A stretch of 64,000 bases of DNA from Carboxylicivirga sp. M1479. Its GTDB lineage: Bacteria > Bacteroidota > Bacteroidia > Bacteroidales > Marinilabiliaceae. The DNA lies in NCBI RefSeq assembly GCF_007097485.1, contig NZ_VKDE01000007.1, positions 57,402-121,401 of the forward strand, read 5' to 3'. A program made the translations under genes and the position numbers. Positions 36,001 to 43,376 of this stretch are shown here, piece after piece; position 1 is the first letter of the stretch; each line of letters opens with the position of its first letter. Below the pieces are notes generated by a model. The model saw nothing but the letters and a program-made list of their open reading frames with translations, made no database searches and was not told the origin of the DNA.

Positions 36001-36704
36001 AGGTTGAAATACTACTTGGCGCTATAGGAGGTAAACGATTTGTTGAAGACTATCCGTACCTACCGGCATGGCATTACAAATACAATGGTTTAAATGCAGA
36101 TGGCATACCAACTGTTCTTGGTAAAAATGGTGAAGTTTATGATGCCAACATGTCTATTGAGGGCACCGGCGTTGCTGCAACAGATTTATTATGGAACACA
36201 GGGAGCTACATAGCACCAGTAGTTTCTTCATTTACCAATGAGTTTAGCTACAAAAATTTTAGCTTATTGGCTACCATCACTGGTAAGTTTGGTCATTACA
36301 TGCCGGTTAGCGGTTTTGGATATGGCGTGTCAACTTTTACACAAAATTATCATGAAAATCTGGATGAGATGATAAGCGGAAACCATGAAGCAGTTGGTGA
36401 GTTTCCTCTACCAGATGGTTTTATTCCTGGTTATAATAACTATAATCCAAATGCCCGTTACCTGGAATCAAGAGTTGAGGACGCATCATTTATTAAGTTA
36501 AAGGATATTATGCTTTCGTATCAGCTTCCTCAATCAATAATTTCAAAAATTGGTTGTTCCGGAGTTCGATTGTATGCGCAGATGAGTAATGTAGGGTTGT
36601 TGTGGACAGCCAATGACCTTGGAATTGATCCTGAATATCCCCAGGGAGGGTCATTCTTTAGACCTGAAAGAACGTATACGCTAGGCTTAAATCTTAAATT
36701 TTAA
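33069..36704 (+). CDS. SusC/RagA-family TonB-linked receptor with STN domain (locus C)
   Basis: A 1211-residue outer-membrane transporter. It has an export signal at about 20-46, an STN domain at about 48-120, a carboxypeptidase-regulatory-like domain from about 137 (GSIKDEKGEPLPFAAIRIKG), a plug from about 221 (VVVTGYQTISRERATGSF, then KDAAASSIWGARAANGVIV), and a barrel ending LGLNLKF. It is a close paralogue of SusC A: the segment from the regulatory domain through the plug is nearly the same in DNA and protein, while the STN domain and parts of the barrel differ. That fits shared ancestry with separate signalling partners and perhaps related ligands. Confidence 0.95.
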   Translation: MKITRMWRCSLWRKLSRRTLLIMRFSVVLLFGIFIQVSANSLAQKVVLQKNQMTYKEVFKEIENQTGLITIYSANQVNKSEKVNISAEEAELSELYESLLQDKGLTFEFVDDYIVIRPFNQTEKAAINKRAQQPEEKKLIISGSIKDEKGEPLPFAAIRIKGTTIGTVSDADGNYNLQFDEQESVVFEISSLGFETAEVIYDGQSTINITLIESIAGLDEVVVTGYQTISRERATGSFSMLNSDNVANSPNETIGGNLESLVAGVQSTVDANGDVQFTIRGVSSLNGNTQPLIVVDGFAIDGGFESVNRNDVAKITVLKDAAASSIWGARAANGVIVITTKQGQAKKGIQVEVEAFTKFSDAVDLDYANPIASSQSQLEYEMFLWQNGYVNPSLGITNINQTKTYGHEQFEAQQMDHLNSGGTGLANFTLDTPVLQDLLSSSYKDQVKDEMLRKATSQNYTVSLRGQGEKNSYSLSVMYNKNNDVMVEDNDDNILINFRNNMKVSKWLDFDVGIMSQMQNRNSRGVGLTDIKQMSAYETLLDENGNYKHINSGPLTLTQPGTYNMPVLNEILDRGDGWTYDNFNNNPLQNMRSQDFNTKTFSTRINGGLKFKIADGISFDSKFQHERSTIKTRNVFGEESYYTRKTVNSFAVTDYNAIATPGAPYTITDQQVPAGEMVYVNNGQRESTLFRNQLSFNKTYGDHSINFIGGTELIWNEYETQDDWLYGFNDRNYQNIVPDAYNGLTQVFSPPYVTTSLPRGGETRMLTNRFFSLYSNLAYTYKDKYTFSGSVRTDASNSIVDDNSKRYSPFWSVGGSWQLSKEEFIKDITWLNRLSLRTTYGVNGNAPSTSASVPVLQFVPGSQPWSGAGVDNAYLVELGNPTLGWEKVKQFNVAVDFAVLKNKLYGSLEYYNKNSEDQLALISLPSTDGTTSQYFNAAAMKNTGFEMSLNGNINLGPVKWHPILNFAYNDNLVTDVKEVEILLGAIGGKRFVEDYPYLPAWHYKYNGLNADGIPTVLGKNGEVYDANMSIEGTGVAATDLLWNTGSYIAPVVSSFTNEFSYKNFSLLATITGKFGHYMPVSGFGYGVSTFTQNYHENLDEMISGNHEAVGEFPLPDGFIPGYNNYNPNARYLESRVEDASFIKLKDIMLSYQLPQSIISKIGCSGVRLYAQMSNVGLLWTANDLGIDPEYPQGGSFFRPERTYTLGLNLKF

Positions 36705-36719
36705 TTAAGGAGAATTACA

Positions 36720-38153
36720 ATGAAAAATATACTATATATACTATTAGCCGTATTCACGTTAACATCCTGTGAAGATTATTTGGATGTTAAACCAGACAAA
36801 AATCGGCAGGAAATAGAATTTGTTTCGGATATTGATTTAATATTCGAGCGTACCTTTGTAGGATATCAAACCGCTGTAGACTTTCCAAGTATTACGGGTG
36901 ATGTGACTTATTACAAGGATGCTTACAATATGTTGAGTTCGCAGATACCATTAACAGCAGTACAGGAAAGTGTTTGGAAAGATGAGTTGTCAACTGTTAC
37001 AGATCAAACATGGAGTCAGGCATATGAGGCCATATGGTTTGCCAATTACGTTATCGGTTCAATCGATGGATTGGAAGGAGATGCAACCGATAAGAGCAAT
37101 CTAAAAGCAGAAGCCTATTTGATAAAGGCATTGAAACAATTCAACCTGGCATTAAAGTACAGTTTATACCCTTCGGCGGAGAATAAGGACGAATTAGGAA
37201 TCGTTATAAAAAATGAAACGGCATTTGGACAAACAACTGTAAGAGCCTCACTTGAGGAAACATTTGCTCAAATTGAATCAGATCTTATTGAAGGTCTTAC
37301 TATTAATAAGGCAAGAGCTAATAGTTGGAGAGAAAGTGACGCTTCGGCGGCCGCTTTAGCAGCCAGGTATTATCTGTATGTTCATGATTTTGTAAATGCT
37401 AAAAAATATGCCGAAATGGCACTGTCTCTTCATTCGGAGATGGTCAACCTGGAAAATGATATCTTTTTAGTGCCTTCTTTTGGAGGAAATTTAACAGGGC
37501 ACACTGCTTTTATTGGAGCATATGCACCAGAGTTTTATACATGCTGGGATAGTCAGTATAAAATTTACTACGATCTGAATAACCCTTACAAGATGGCCAG
37601 TAACGAATTGCTAGCCATGTATCAGCCCGAGGATTTAAGACTACAATATTTTTATTCAGATGCCTTGTTAAGTACATTTTTTGGGCTAACAGAGGACAAT
37701 GTTTTATACAATAGAACACTTCAAATGATGACCGGAACAGATGTTTCGGAGATGTATATGATACTTGCAGAGTGTGCCGCCAGAAACAATGACATGGCAA
37801 CCTGCATGCAACATGTAGAAATGGTAAGGGAGAATCGCTTTGCCGCAGCAGACTATACTGCTCTACCAATTCCAGGCACTGCAAAAGAAGCGATTGAACT
37901 GATTGTTGATGAAAGGTGGAGAGAATTTGCATTTACCTCATTACGCTGGTACGATGTGAAGCGCTTAAATGCCGAAGGTTTAATCGATCCAATAATCTTG
38001 TCGAAAGACTATTACGAAGTAGGAGAGACGGCTGTCGATTTTGATACCCCAAAAGTCTATACCCTTGAGGCAAATTCAAGAAAATATGCACGCCCTATTC
38101 CTCAAGAGGTCATCATATTAACTAAAGGGTCCGTTAAGCAAAATACTTACTAA
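36720..38153 (+). CDS. SusD/RagB-family outer-membrane lipoprotein (locus C)
   Basis: A 477-residue lipoprotein with a signal ending TLTSC, then EDYLDVKPDK. The SusD scaffold follows: SQAYEAIWFANYVIGSIDGL, LKAEAYLIKALKQFNLALKY, EMYMILAECAARNNDMATC, VDERWREFAFTSLRWYDVKR and the closing YARPIPQEVIIL. It is clearly paralogous to SusD A, including the same WRES-ASAAALAARYYLYVHDF core and the SVKQNTY end. It is 15 bp from SusC C and probably translationally linked. Confidence 0.93.
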   Translation: MKNILYILLAVFTLTSCEDYLDVKPDKNRQEIEFVSDIDLIFERTFVGYQTAVDFPSITGDVTYYKDAYNMLSSQIPLTAVQESVWKDELSTVTDQTWSQAYEAIWFANYVIGSIDGLEGDATDKSNLKAEAYLIKALKQFNLALKYSLYPSAENKDELGIVIKNETAFGQTTVRASLEETFAQIESDLIEGLTINKARANSWRESDASAAALAARYYLYVHDFVNAKKYAEMALSLHSEMVNLENDIFLVPSFGGNLTGHTAFIGAYAPEFYTCWDSQYKIYYDLNNPYKMASNELLAMYQPEDLRLQYFYSDALLSTFFGLTEDNVLYNRTLQMMTGTDVSEMYMILAECAARNNDMATCMQHVEMVRENRFAAADYTALPIPGTAKEAIELIVDERWREFAFTSLRWYDVKRLNAEGLIDPIILSKDYYEVGETAVDFDTPKVYTLEANSRKYARPIPQEVIILTKGSVKQNTY

Positions 38154-38177
38154 GTAATTGATGAATCATAATTATGA

Positions 38178-38205
38178 AATAGGAGGCTATTTTGCCTCCT
38201 ATTTT
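38178..38205 (+). terminator. Terminator-like hairpin after SusD C
   Basis: AATAGGAGGC pairs with GCCTCCTATT, followed by TTC. It sits about 25 bases after the SusD stop, parallel to the hairpin after SusD A. Confidence 0.7.
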
Positions 38206-38504
38206 CAACTATTAGTACATTTTACTTTACAAAATAAAGCTGCACAGGTTTAAGCGAAGGTCTTAGACTCTGGTATACAAATTCCATAAAACGAATACAT
38301 AGTTATTCTTGGCAGTCATTGCTATTATCCCATCCGCAATTGCCCATCTGCAACACAAGCAATTGGACATTAATCAAACATCTCAGAAATAGCCCTGAGT
38401 AGGAACTACTTAAAATGCTTATAAATGGACAAAAAGTAAGTCCGGTTTGAGCGGATAGCCCAATTGATAAAATAAGACAACATTGAAGATAAAATATAAA
38501 AGAC
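38206..38504. other. Intergenic stretch before the locus C thioredoxins
   Basis: No gene is seen. A GCGGATAGCCCAATTGA segment near 38452 followed by ACAACATTGA resembles 13207-13250, a dispersed repeat end. Confidence 0.5.
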
Positions 38505-39671
38505 ATGAATACTCGAAGCAATATAAAGTGGCTATTGGTAGCTATTGTTCTGCCATTGATTTTTGCCTGTAATACAGATAAAACAAGCTATGAACTTATT
38601 ATTAGTGGTGGCGAAAACTTACCCGAAGGAGCTGAAGCTACTATTACCAGAAGACGTGTAGATAGTATTAGATTAAAAGAAGTGCTGGTAGATGATACTT
38701 TCAAAAACGGTATTATCTCTAGTAAAGGCCACGTGGAAAGTGTTCATATAATAAGCCTTAACGTGCGATCGGCTGATGGCAAACCTGTGTCACCTATTAT
38801 TTTAATGGCTCTTGAGCCAGGGAAGACTGAGATTAACTTTTCATCGGGTACAGATTTTACGATAAATGGGGGTAAATATAGTGAGATGCTTGTTAATGCG
38901 GTAAGTAGTGACCAGGCATGTCAAAAAGCACAAAAGGCTGTAATCGATTATATGATTAAAGGTTTTTCATATGAGAATGAGAAAGCCTTTAAGGAGTACT
39001 ACAGGCTTGTAGCAGTTTCAACAAAAGCCCGAAGTAAAATTCTACGCCAAGTGTATCAAGAGCAGAATGACCCCTTGGCTAAGTTTTTGTTACACAGGGC
39101 AGGCTACGGTTCTGGGGATTATAAAGCCGATATGAAAACTAAAGAAGAACTGGCTAAGCAGTTGGGCGATAACCGAGAGGCTGTTATAGCAAAGACTGAG
39201 ATTGAACTTACAAAAGAGGCACGAATTATTCAAGCTACTTTAGATGTGGGAAAAACCATGAAAGATTTTAAGGCCGGTAATATTGAAGGCCAAGAGATTC
39301 AATTATCTGAAGTATTAAAAAAGAACAAATATGTGTTGGTAGAGCTATGGGCATCGTGGTGTGGGCCTTGCCGTGCAGAGATTCCACACATGAAAAGAGC
39401 TTACGAGGAATATAATGATAAAGGCTTTGAGATTATCTCATTTTCATTGGATGAGAAACGTGAAGATTGGGAAAAGGCATCGAAAAAAGATGGAATTCCT
39501 TGGATAAACACAAGTGATTTGCTTGGCTATAATAGTCCTATAACTGCTATGTTTGGAAAGCCTGGTGTGCCAGCCAATTGGTTAGTGGATGCGAGCACTG
39601 GTAAAATTATTGCCAAGCATGTTAGAGGTAAGGCCTTGGATCATCAATTGGAAGAGCTTTTGAATGAATAG
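38505..39671 (+). CDS. TlpA/ResA-like thioredoxin lipoprotein (locus C)
   Basis: A 388-residue envelope lipoprotein. The signal peptide ends LIFAC (Cys about 22), a DUF4369-like beta region covers about 28-130, a helical linker follows, and the TlpA domain starts at about 250. The active site WASWCGPCRAEIPHMKRAYE has cysteines 286 and 289; the cis-Pro loop is GVPANWLV. It is the direct counterpart of the locus A protein at 8470, with the same domain order and shared FEI[V/I]SF and RG[E/K]ALD segments. It is separated from the next thioredoxin gene by a mobile element at 39689-39842. Confidence 0.88.
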   Translation: MNTRSNIKWLLVAIVLPLIFACNTDKTSYELIISGGENLPEGAEATITRRRVDSIRLKEVLVDDTFKNGIISSKGHVESVHIISLNVRSADGKPVSPIILMALEPGKTEINFSSGTDFTINGGKYSEMLVNAVSSDQACQKAQKAVIDYMIKGFSYENEKAFKEYYRLVAVSTKARSKILRQVYQEQNDPLAKFLLHRAGYGSGDYKADMKTKEELAKQLGDNREAVIAKTEIELTKEARIIQATLDVGKTMKDFKAGNIEGQEIQLSEVLKKNKYVLVELWASWCGPCRAEIPHMKRAYEEYNDKGFEIISFSLDEKREDWEKASKKDGIPWINTSDLLGYNSPITAMFGKPGVPANWLVDASTGKIIAKHVRGKALDHQLEELLNE

Positions 39672-39688
39672 TATTATTGCAGTACAAC

Positions 39689-39842
39689 CAGGGAAATCGC
39701 TTTTAAAAGATAGATATACCACCCCGCCTGTTGGCACCCCTCCTAAAATTTAGGAGGGGACGGGTTTGCGTCATTCTCCTCCTTTTGAAGGAGGAGTACC
39801 ACGAAGTGGGGAGGTGGTTAAAATGATAAAAAGAATTCCCTG
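39689..39842. mobile_element. MITE-like element, copy 1 (inside locus C)
   Basis: A 154-bp non-coding element bounded by inverted termini CAGGGAA...TTCCCTG. Internal hairpins are CCCCTCCTAAAATTTAGGAG and TCCTCCTTTTGAAGGAGGA, and it has the segment GAGTACCACGAAGTGGGGAG. The same element lies at 49054-49211. It carries no transposase and must have been mobilised in trans. It interrupts the two thioredoxin genes of locus C, which are contiguous in locus A. Confidence 0.8.
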
Positions 39843-39891
39843 GTGGTACACTATCGAAAAAATTAAATGAAACGAATAATAAGGTAAAATA

Positions 39892-41265
39892 ATGAAAACA
39901 CTAAAACTATTTCTATTGGCAGCAATTACAGTTTGTAATTTTGCCTGCGCACAACAAAAACCAGTCGATTACTGCTTAATTTCTGGGAAACTTGAGAATT
40001 ATAATAACACTGAGTTAGCCTTATTCTGGCTTGATCGCTCAGAGCAAATTATTAACGTTTCAGAAGACGGTACTTTTGCTGATACCATCAAAAGAGAGGG
40101 TGAATTGTACTTGTACCTGGGAAAAGCATTAACCAGAATTTATGCTGTAAATGGTGCAGACTTATACATTTCAGCAGATGCTAATGATTTTTCAACATCG
40201 GTAACAGTTAGTGGTGAGAAATCGGGTATGAGTAAGTATATAATAAGCAAAGAAAAATCTCAAACAGTTGTAAGGAGTAATAGAAAGGCTATATTTTCGC
40301 TTGAAGAAAAGGCGTTTTTAGATAATGTCAATAAAAATTTAGCCCAATTGGAGGCTGAGCTTGAAAAGGTGGATGATATAACAGAAGAGTTAAGAAGTCT
40401 GGAAGAACGTCGATTGAAAACAGCGCATTTAATCTCATTGATAGAATATCCTAATACTCACAGAATTTACACTAAAAATCAAGCATACGAAGCTTCGAAA
40501 GAATTACAACAAGCGATATCAAAAATTGATTTTAACGATGGTGAATTATACGATTACTCGGTTCAGTATCGATATCTATTAAAGAGTGCCTGCAGTAATA
40601 AAGCTGGAAAATTAGTGGAATCAGGAGAAGCACCTACGCAAGCCATTGCAAATTTAATGGTAGCCGAAACAGTGGAAAACGAAACCATACGCGAAGACTT
40701 ATTATATGCTGCAGTTACCAACAGATTTTCTTCTTTCGAAAATATAGATACGATATATGAAAAATACATGGCCTTGGCCAGAGATGAAGACAAGAGGACG
40801 GCAGTAACAGAGGAATACAAGCAGGTAAGCAAGCTCGGTAAAGGAAAACCATCTCCACAATTTCACAATTACGAAAACTATGCGGGTGGAACATCATCGC
40901 TCGACGATTTTAAAGGCAAATATGTATACATCGATTTATGGGCAACTTGGTGCGGACCATGTAAACAAGAAATTCCTCATCTTGAAAAGATTGAAGAAAT
41001 GTACCATGGTAAGAATATTGTGTTTCTAAGTATTTCAACGGATAAAAAAGAAAAGGGTAAACAAGCCTGGAGAAAGATGGTGGCCGACAAGGAAATGGGA
41101 GGTGTGCAGTTGATCGCTTCCGACGAGCAGTTTACGAAGGAGTATTCCGTTTCGGGTATTCCGCGTTTTATCTTGATTGACCCAGAAGGGAATATTGTGG
41201 AGAATAGCGCCCCACGCCCATCAGATCCTAAACTGATTACCCTCTTGACAGAGTTGGGGCTGTAG
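39892..41265 (+). CDS. TlpA-family thiol-disulfide oxidoreductase (locus C, second)
   Basis: A 457-residue exported thioredoxin-fold protein. The signal region ends NFACAQQ and could be a lipoprotein signal (Cys about 20). A long N-terminal DUF4369-like/helical part runs to about 310, followed by the TlpA domain with WATWCGPC (cysteines 354 and 357) and cis-Pro loop GIPRFILI. It is the counterpart of the locus A protein at 9617 with the same layout but lower similarity than the first thioredoxin pair. An intrinsic terminator follows, then the second 62-residue gene. Confidence 0.86.
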   Translation: MKTLKLFLLAAITVCNFACAQQKPVDYCLISGKLENYNNTELALFWLDRSEQIINVSEDGTFADTIKREGELYLYLGKALTRIYAVNGADLYISADANDFSTSVTVSGEKSGMSKYIISKEKSQTVVRSNRKAIFSLEEKAFLDNVNKNLAQLEAELEKVDDITEELRSLEERRLKTAHLISLIEYPNTHRIYTKNQAYEASKELQQAISKIDFNDGELYDYSVQYRYLLKSACSNKAGKLVESGEAPTQAIANLMVAETVENETIREDLLYAAVTNRFSSFENIDTIYEKYMALARDEDKRTAVTEEYKQVSKLGKGKPSPQFHNYENYAGGTSSLDDFKGKYVYIDLWATWCGPCKQEIPHLEKIEEMYHGKNIVFLSISTDKKEKGKQAWRKMVADKEMGGVQLIASDEQFTKEYSVSGIPRFILIDPEGNIVENSAPRPSDPKLITLLTELGL

Positions 41266-41298
41266 ATAATATGAACGAAATGAGATTTTATTCTCACT

Positions 41299-41331
41299 AG
41301 AGGGAATCTGTTTATGGTCTCCCTCTTTTTT
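41299..41331 (+). terminator. Intrinsic terminator ending locus C operon
   Basis: AGAGGGA pairs with TCCCTCT, followed by a T-run. It ends 12 bases before the ATG of the second 62-residue gene, mirroring locus A although the hairpin sequence differs. Confidence 0.75.
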
Positions 41332-41342
41332 GATTATTAGTT

Positions 41343-41531
41343 ATGGCAACATATTATCTGGAATATAAAGGGAAAGATCGGGAGCGTTTGATTCATCATG
41401 CCGATTGTAAGGAATATAGAAATAAGATGGACTATCTGTTATTAGGTGACTTTAGCAGTAAAGAGCATTTGCTCACGTATGCTCATCGGCATTTTCCCGA
41501 TTGGCACATTGTGTTATGCAGTTGTTGTTAA
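41343..41531 (+). CDS. Small Cys/His-rich conserved protein, copy 2
   Basis: A 62-residue protein that differs from the copy at 11076 at only a handful of residues, mainly K/S, K/N, Y/I and AHRH for AQWH. It keeps the HHADC cluster, the DYLLLGDFSSKEHLL core and the terminal CSCC. Preservation of the frame after duplication argues for function. Metal binding through the H/C residues is inferred. It is placed directly after the locus C terminator, so it may be expressed by read-through or on a separate transcript with the conserved 3' tail. Confidence 0.7.
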   Translation: MATYYLEYKGKDRERLIHHADCKEYRNKMDYLLLGDFSSKEHLLTYAHRHFPDWHIVLCSCC

Positions 41532-41625
41532 TGCCATGTATCAATGGCACAAAAGTTCACTTAAGCAAATTGAATTTTATATAGTCTGTAAAGATGTTTC
41601 AATTGGGGGAGTTTTATACAAGCCC
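41532..41625 (+). repeat. Conserved non-coding tail of the 62-aa gene unit, copy 2
   Basis: Near-identical to 11265-11358, including AAGCAAATTGAATTTTATAT and GATGTTTCAATTGGGGGAG. The terminator hairpin present in copy 1 has degenerated here (CAAGCCCCTTGCTGGCGC). Confidence 0.7.
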
Positions 41626-41660
41626 CTTGCTGGCGCTGGTTTGTAATCAGTGCTCCTACT

Positions 41661-41802
41661 CCGCGAAGTTCCCAACTTCGTCGAGCTACCTCAGTAGTCT
41701 GCGACTACTTTACTGTAATAAGTGGTAAAATTAATGGTTCAATATATAACATTGCCAACAAGCCGGCATAATTCCTTGCACTAGAATATAGATAATCCTC
41801 AG
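41661..41802. repeat. Dispersed repeat R1, copy 2
   Basis: Near-identical to 18541-18681. It starts a 1.4-kb stretch (41626-42997) that consists mostly of repeat modules and a pseudogene. Confidence 0.85.
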
Positions 41803-41803
41803 G

Positions 41804-41866
41804 CGTCTTTGCTGCCGCTCGAGTCCTCTGGTGTGGATTCTTATTTTAAATGTCACGCGAAAGTGG
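41804..41866. repeat. Dispersed repeat R11, copy 1
   Basis: About 60 bp (GAGTCCTCTGGTGTGGATTC to TGTCACGCGAAAG), shared with 46975-47028. It adjoins R1 and R4 directly. Confidence 0.7.
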
Positions 41867-41871
41867 GATGA

Positions 41872-41950
41872 ACAGGCCACCGCACTGTCGAAATTGCATT
41901 TCATGTGGGGCAAGAAGGATAGCCAAACATGAAGGGTGAAAAACTAATTA
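41872..41950. repeat. Dispersed repeat R4, copy 2
   Basis: About 80 bp matching 31057-31135. In both places it ends in AAACTAATTAATCGA. Confidence 0.75.
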
Positions 41951-42092
41951 ATCGAACAATATGCAGCCGATAACAGATCTCGTTTTTATTATTGTAACGT
42001 GAGTTCGATGTAAGTAATACAATTATCAACAAAGCAAAATCTTGTATTTATCTCCATTTCAAATCAGAAATTGCTATAAATACCGCCACAAA

Positions 42093-42293
42093 TGCCCTGA
42101 AAGGGCAATGCATAGTAGTACAGGCCAAAGGCCTGTGGAAAAATCCAAACATCTTAATGAGGGCTGTAAGCCCGACGCGTACATATAAAGCATATTTATC
42201 ATGTGTCGACCTTTCAGGGCCTAAAAGAACTGTATATTTAAAAATAGACCTACGGCCTATCCTGATACGTGACGGCCTTTCGGGCCTAGTTTA
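42093..42293. repeat. Cluster of short GC palindromes (REP-like)
   Basis: Five or more small hairpins occur in 200 bp: GCCCTGAAAGGGC, AGGCCAAAGGCCT, GGGCTGTAAGCCC, GACCTACGGCC and GGCCTTTCGGGCC, separated by AT-rich spacers. Each has a stem of about 4-5 bp around a 3-nt loop. This pattern is typical of Bacteroidota REP-like clusters. No gene is present. Confidence 0.7.
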
Positions 42294-42465
42294 TGGAATT
42301 ACAAGAAGAGTTATACCAATTGCATTACAAAGTTTCACTTAAAGCTCACTTTGAAATTGCAATCGTTAATGCCGATAATAAACGAAAGAGGTTTTGGGAG
42401 TAAGAGAAGCAAAGGCGCATTTCGATATTAAATCGGTATTAGTATGTCCCTTGCATTGAACTCAC

Positions 42466-42525
42466 GTTATTGTAGTTGCAAACTACCTGTTATAAACGAC
42501 GAAGTTTCAAACTTCGCCGAGCTGA
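42466..42525. repeat. Palindromic repeat R6, copy 1
   Basis: TTGCAAACTACCTGTTATAA followed by the palindrome GACGAAGTTTCAAACTTCGC and GAGCTGAGGG. The same 60 bp occur at 44585-44647. It directly abuts the truncated end of the NYN/OST-HTH relic. Confidence 0.8.
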
Positions 42526-42528
42526 GGG

Positions 42529-42925
42529 ATTGGTGAGAAAAAAACGCCAACGCCATTTATCGTAGCCTGCGATAAGTTTATATCCATCGAAATCTTAAAA
42601 ACCAGAGCCAAGGAGAAGGAGGACGAAGATGATAAGGGAGTTGAAAAAGAAGCATTTGATAAGATTACCCAAAAGGTAATTAGACTGATAGCCACTACCA
42701 TCAACGACCTGTCTGATGACGACGGTTGGGCATTTTTAGGCGATGTCGGAAGCTTATTGCAAAAGAAACGCCCAAACTTTGACCCACGTAACTATGGGTT
42801 TCAGAAATTGACCCCCTTTGATTAACTCCATCAATCGATTTGAAATAGAGCAAAGGGATAGCCCCAATAGCCGACATAGGTTGATTTATGTGAAGAATAA
42901 AGTGAAATTCGCATCAAAAAAATAA
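42529..42925 (+). pseudogene. Decayed NYN/OST-HTH (LOTUS) protein gene, 3' part only
   Basis: From 42529 the frame reads GIGEKKTPTPFIVACDKF, the end of a NYN (PIN-like RNase) domain. A low-complexity linker rich in K and E follows, then the OST-HTH/LOTUS RNA-binding domain with DDDGWAFLGDVGSLLQKK and PNFDPRNYGFQKL. A one-base frameshift near 42815-42822 follows: the original frame stops at 42823, while the next frame continues INSINRFEIEQRDSPNSRHR and RLIYVKNKVK to a stop at 42923. The first ~120 codons of the NYN domain are missing and replaced by repeat R6. Neither a start nor the catalytic Asp residues remain, so it is a pseudogene. Confidence 0.8.
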
Positions 42926-42997
42926 ACTATCGGGCATTTATACTCCATTTAGAGAAGTATAGATGCATCCCGGAAGATACCATCTCGGATGATTTCG

Positions 42998-43297
42998 CTA
43001 GTCCCCATTTTGATTACCTGCCAAAAAATTACCTTTGTTGGGACTCTTTACCATGGTAAGAAAATCCCATACCTCATTTAAAATTTGACGCTCTTCTCTC
43101 TTCGGAGGTTTAATGCCATCGAGGTAATGCACTTCAGCAACACTTTTGAAAAATTTATCAAAATCAGTATAATAGCCTTCAGTGCGTTTAAAACGGATAA
43201 AGACACTGGGAAAGCTTAGTTTAATCACAAACTCATATTCAGGAAAGAATAGCTTGTTTGTTCCCATATAGTAATTTTTAAACTTTTCTGGAATCAT
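42998..43297 (-). CDS. Hypothetical protein
   Basis: A 99-residue protein that I do not recognise, with no signal peptide or membrane segment. It is rich in aromatic and basic residues (KNYYMGTNKLFFPEYEF, RFKRTEGYYTDFDKFFKS). The start is the frame's first ATG. It lies 79 bp downstream of the histidine kinase on the same strand and may be its operon partner, but it lacks the Asp-phosphoacceptor pattern of a response regulator receiver. It could also be non-coding. Confidence 0.5.
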   Translation of the reverse strand: MIPEKFKNYYMGTNKLFFPEYEFVIKLSFPSVFIRFKRTEGYYTDFDKFFKSVAEVHYLDGIKPPKREERQILNEVWDFLTMVKSPNKGNFLAGNQNGD

Positions 43298-43376
43298 ATT
43301 TTCTTAATCTTTTGATTATGGTCTGTAACATGTTAGTAATGGTATAAAGAGCCCCTTGCAAAATTACCTGTTACCA

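Noticed and set aside
42157-42342. 61-residue plus-strand ORF in the palindrome cluster
   Set aside because: It is built from REP-like hairpins; no protein character.
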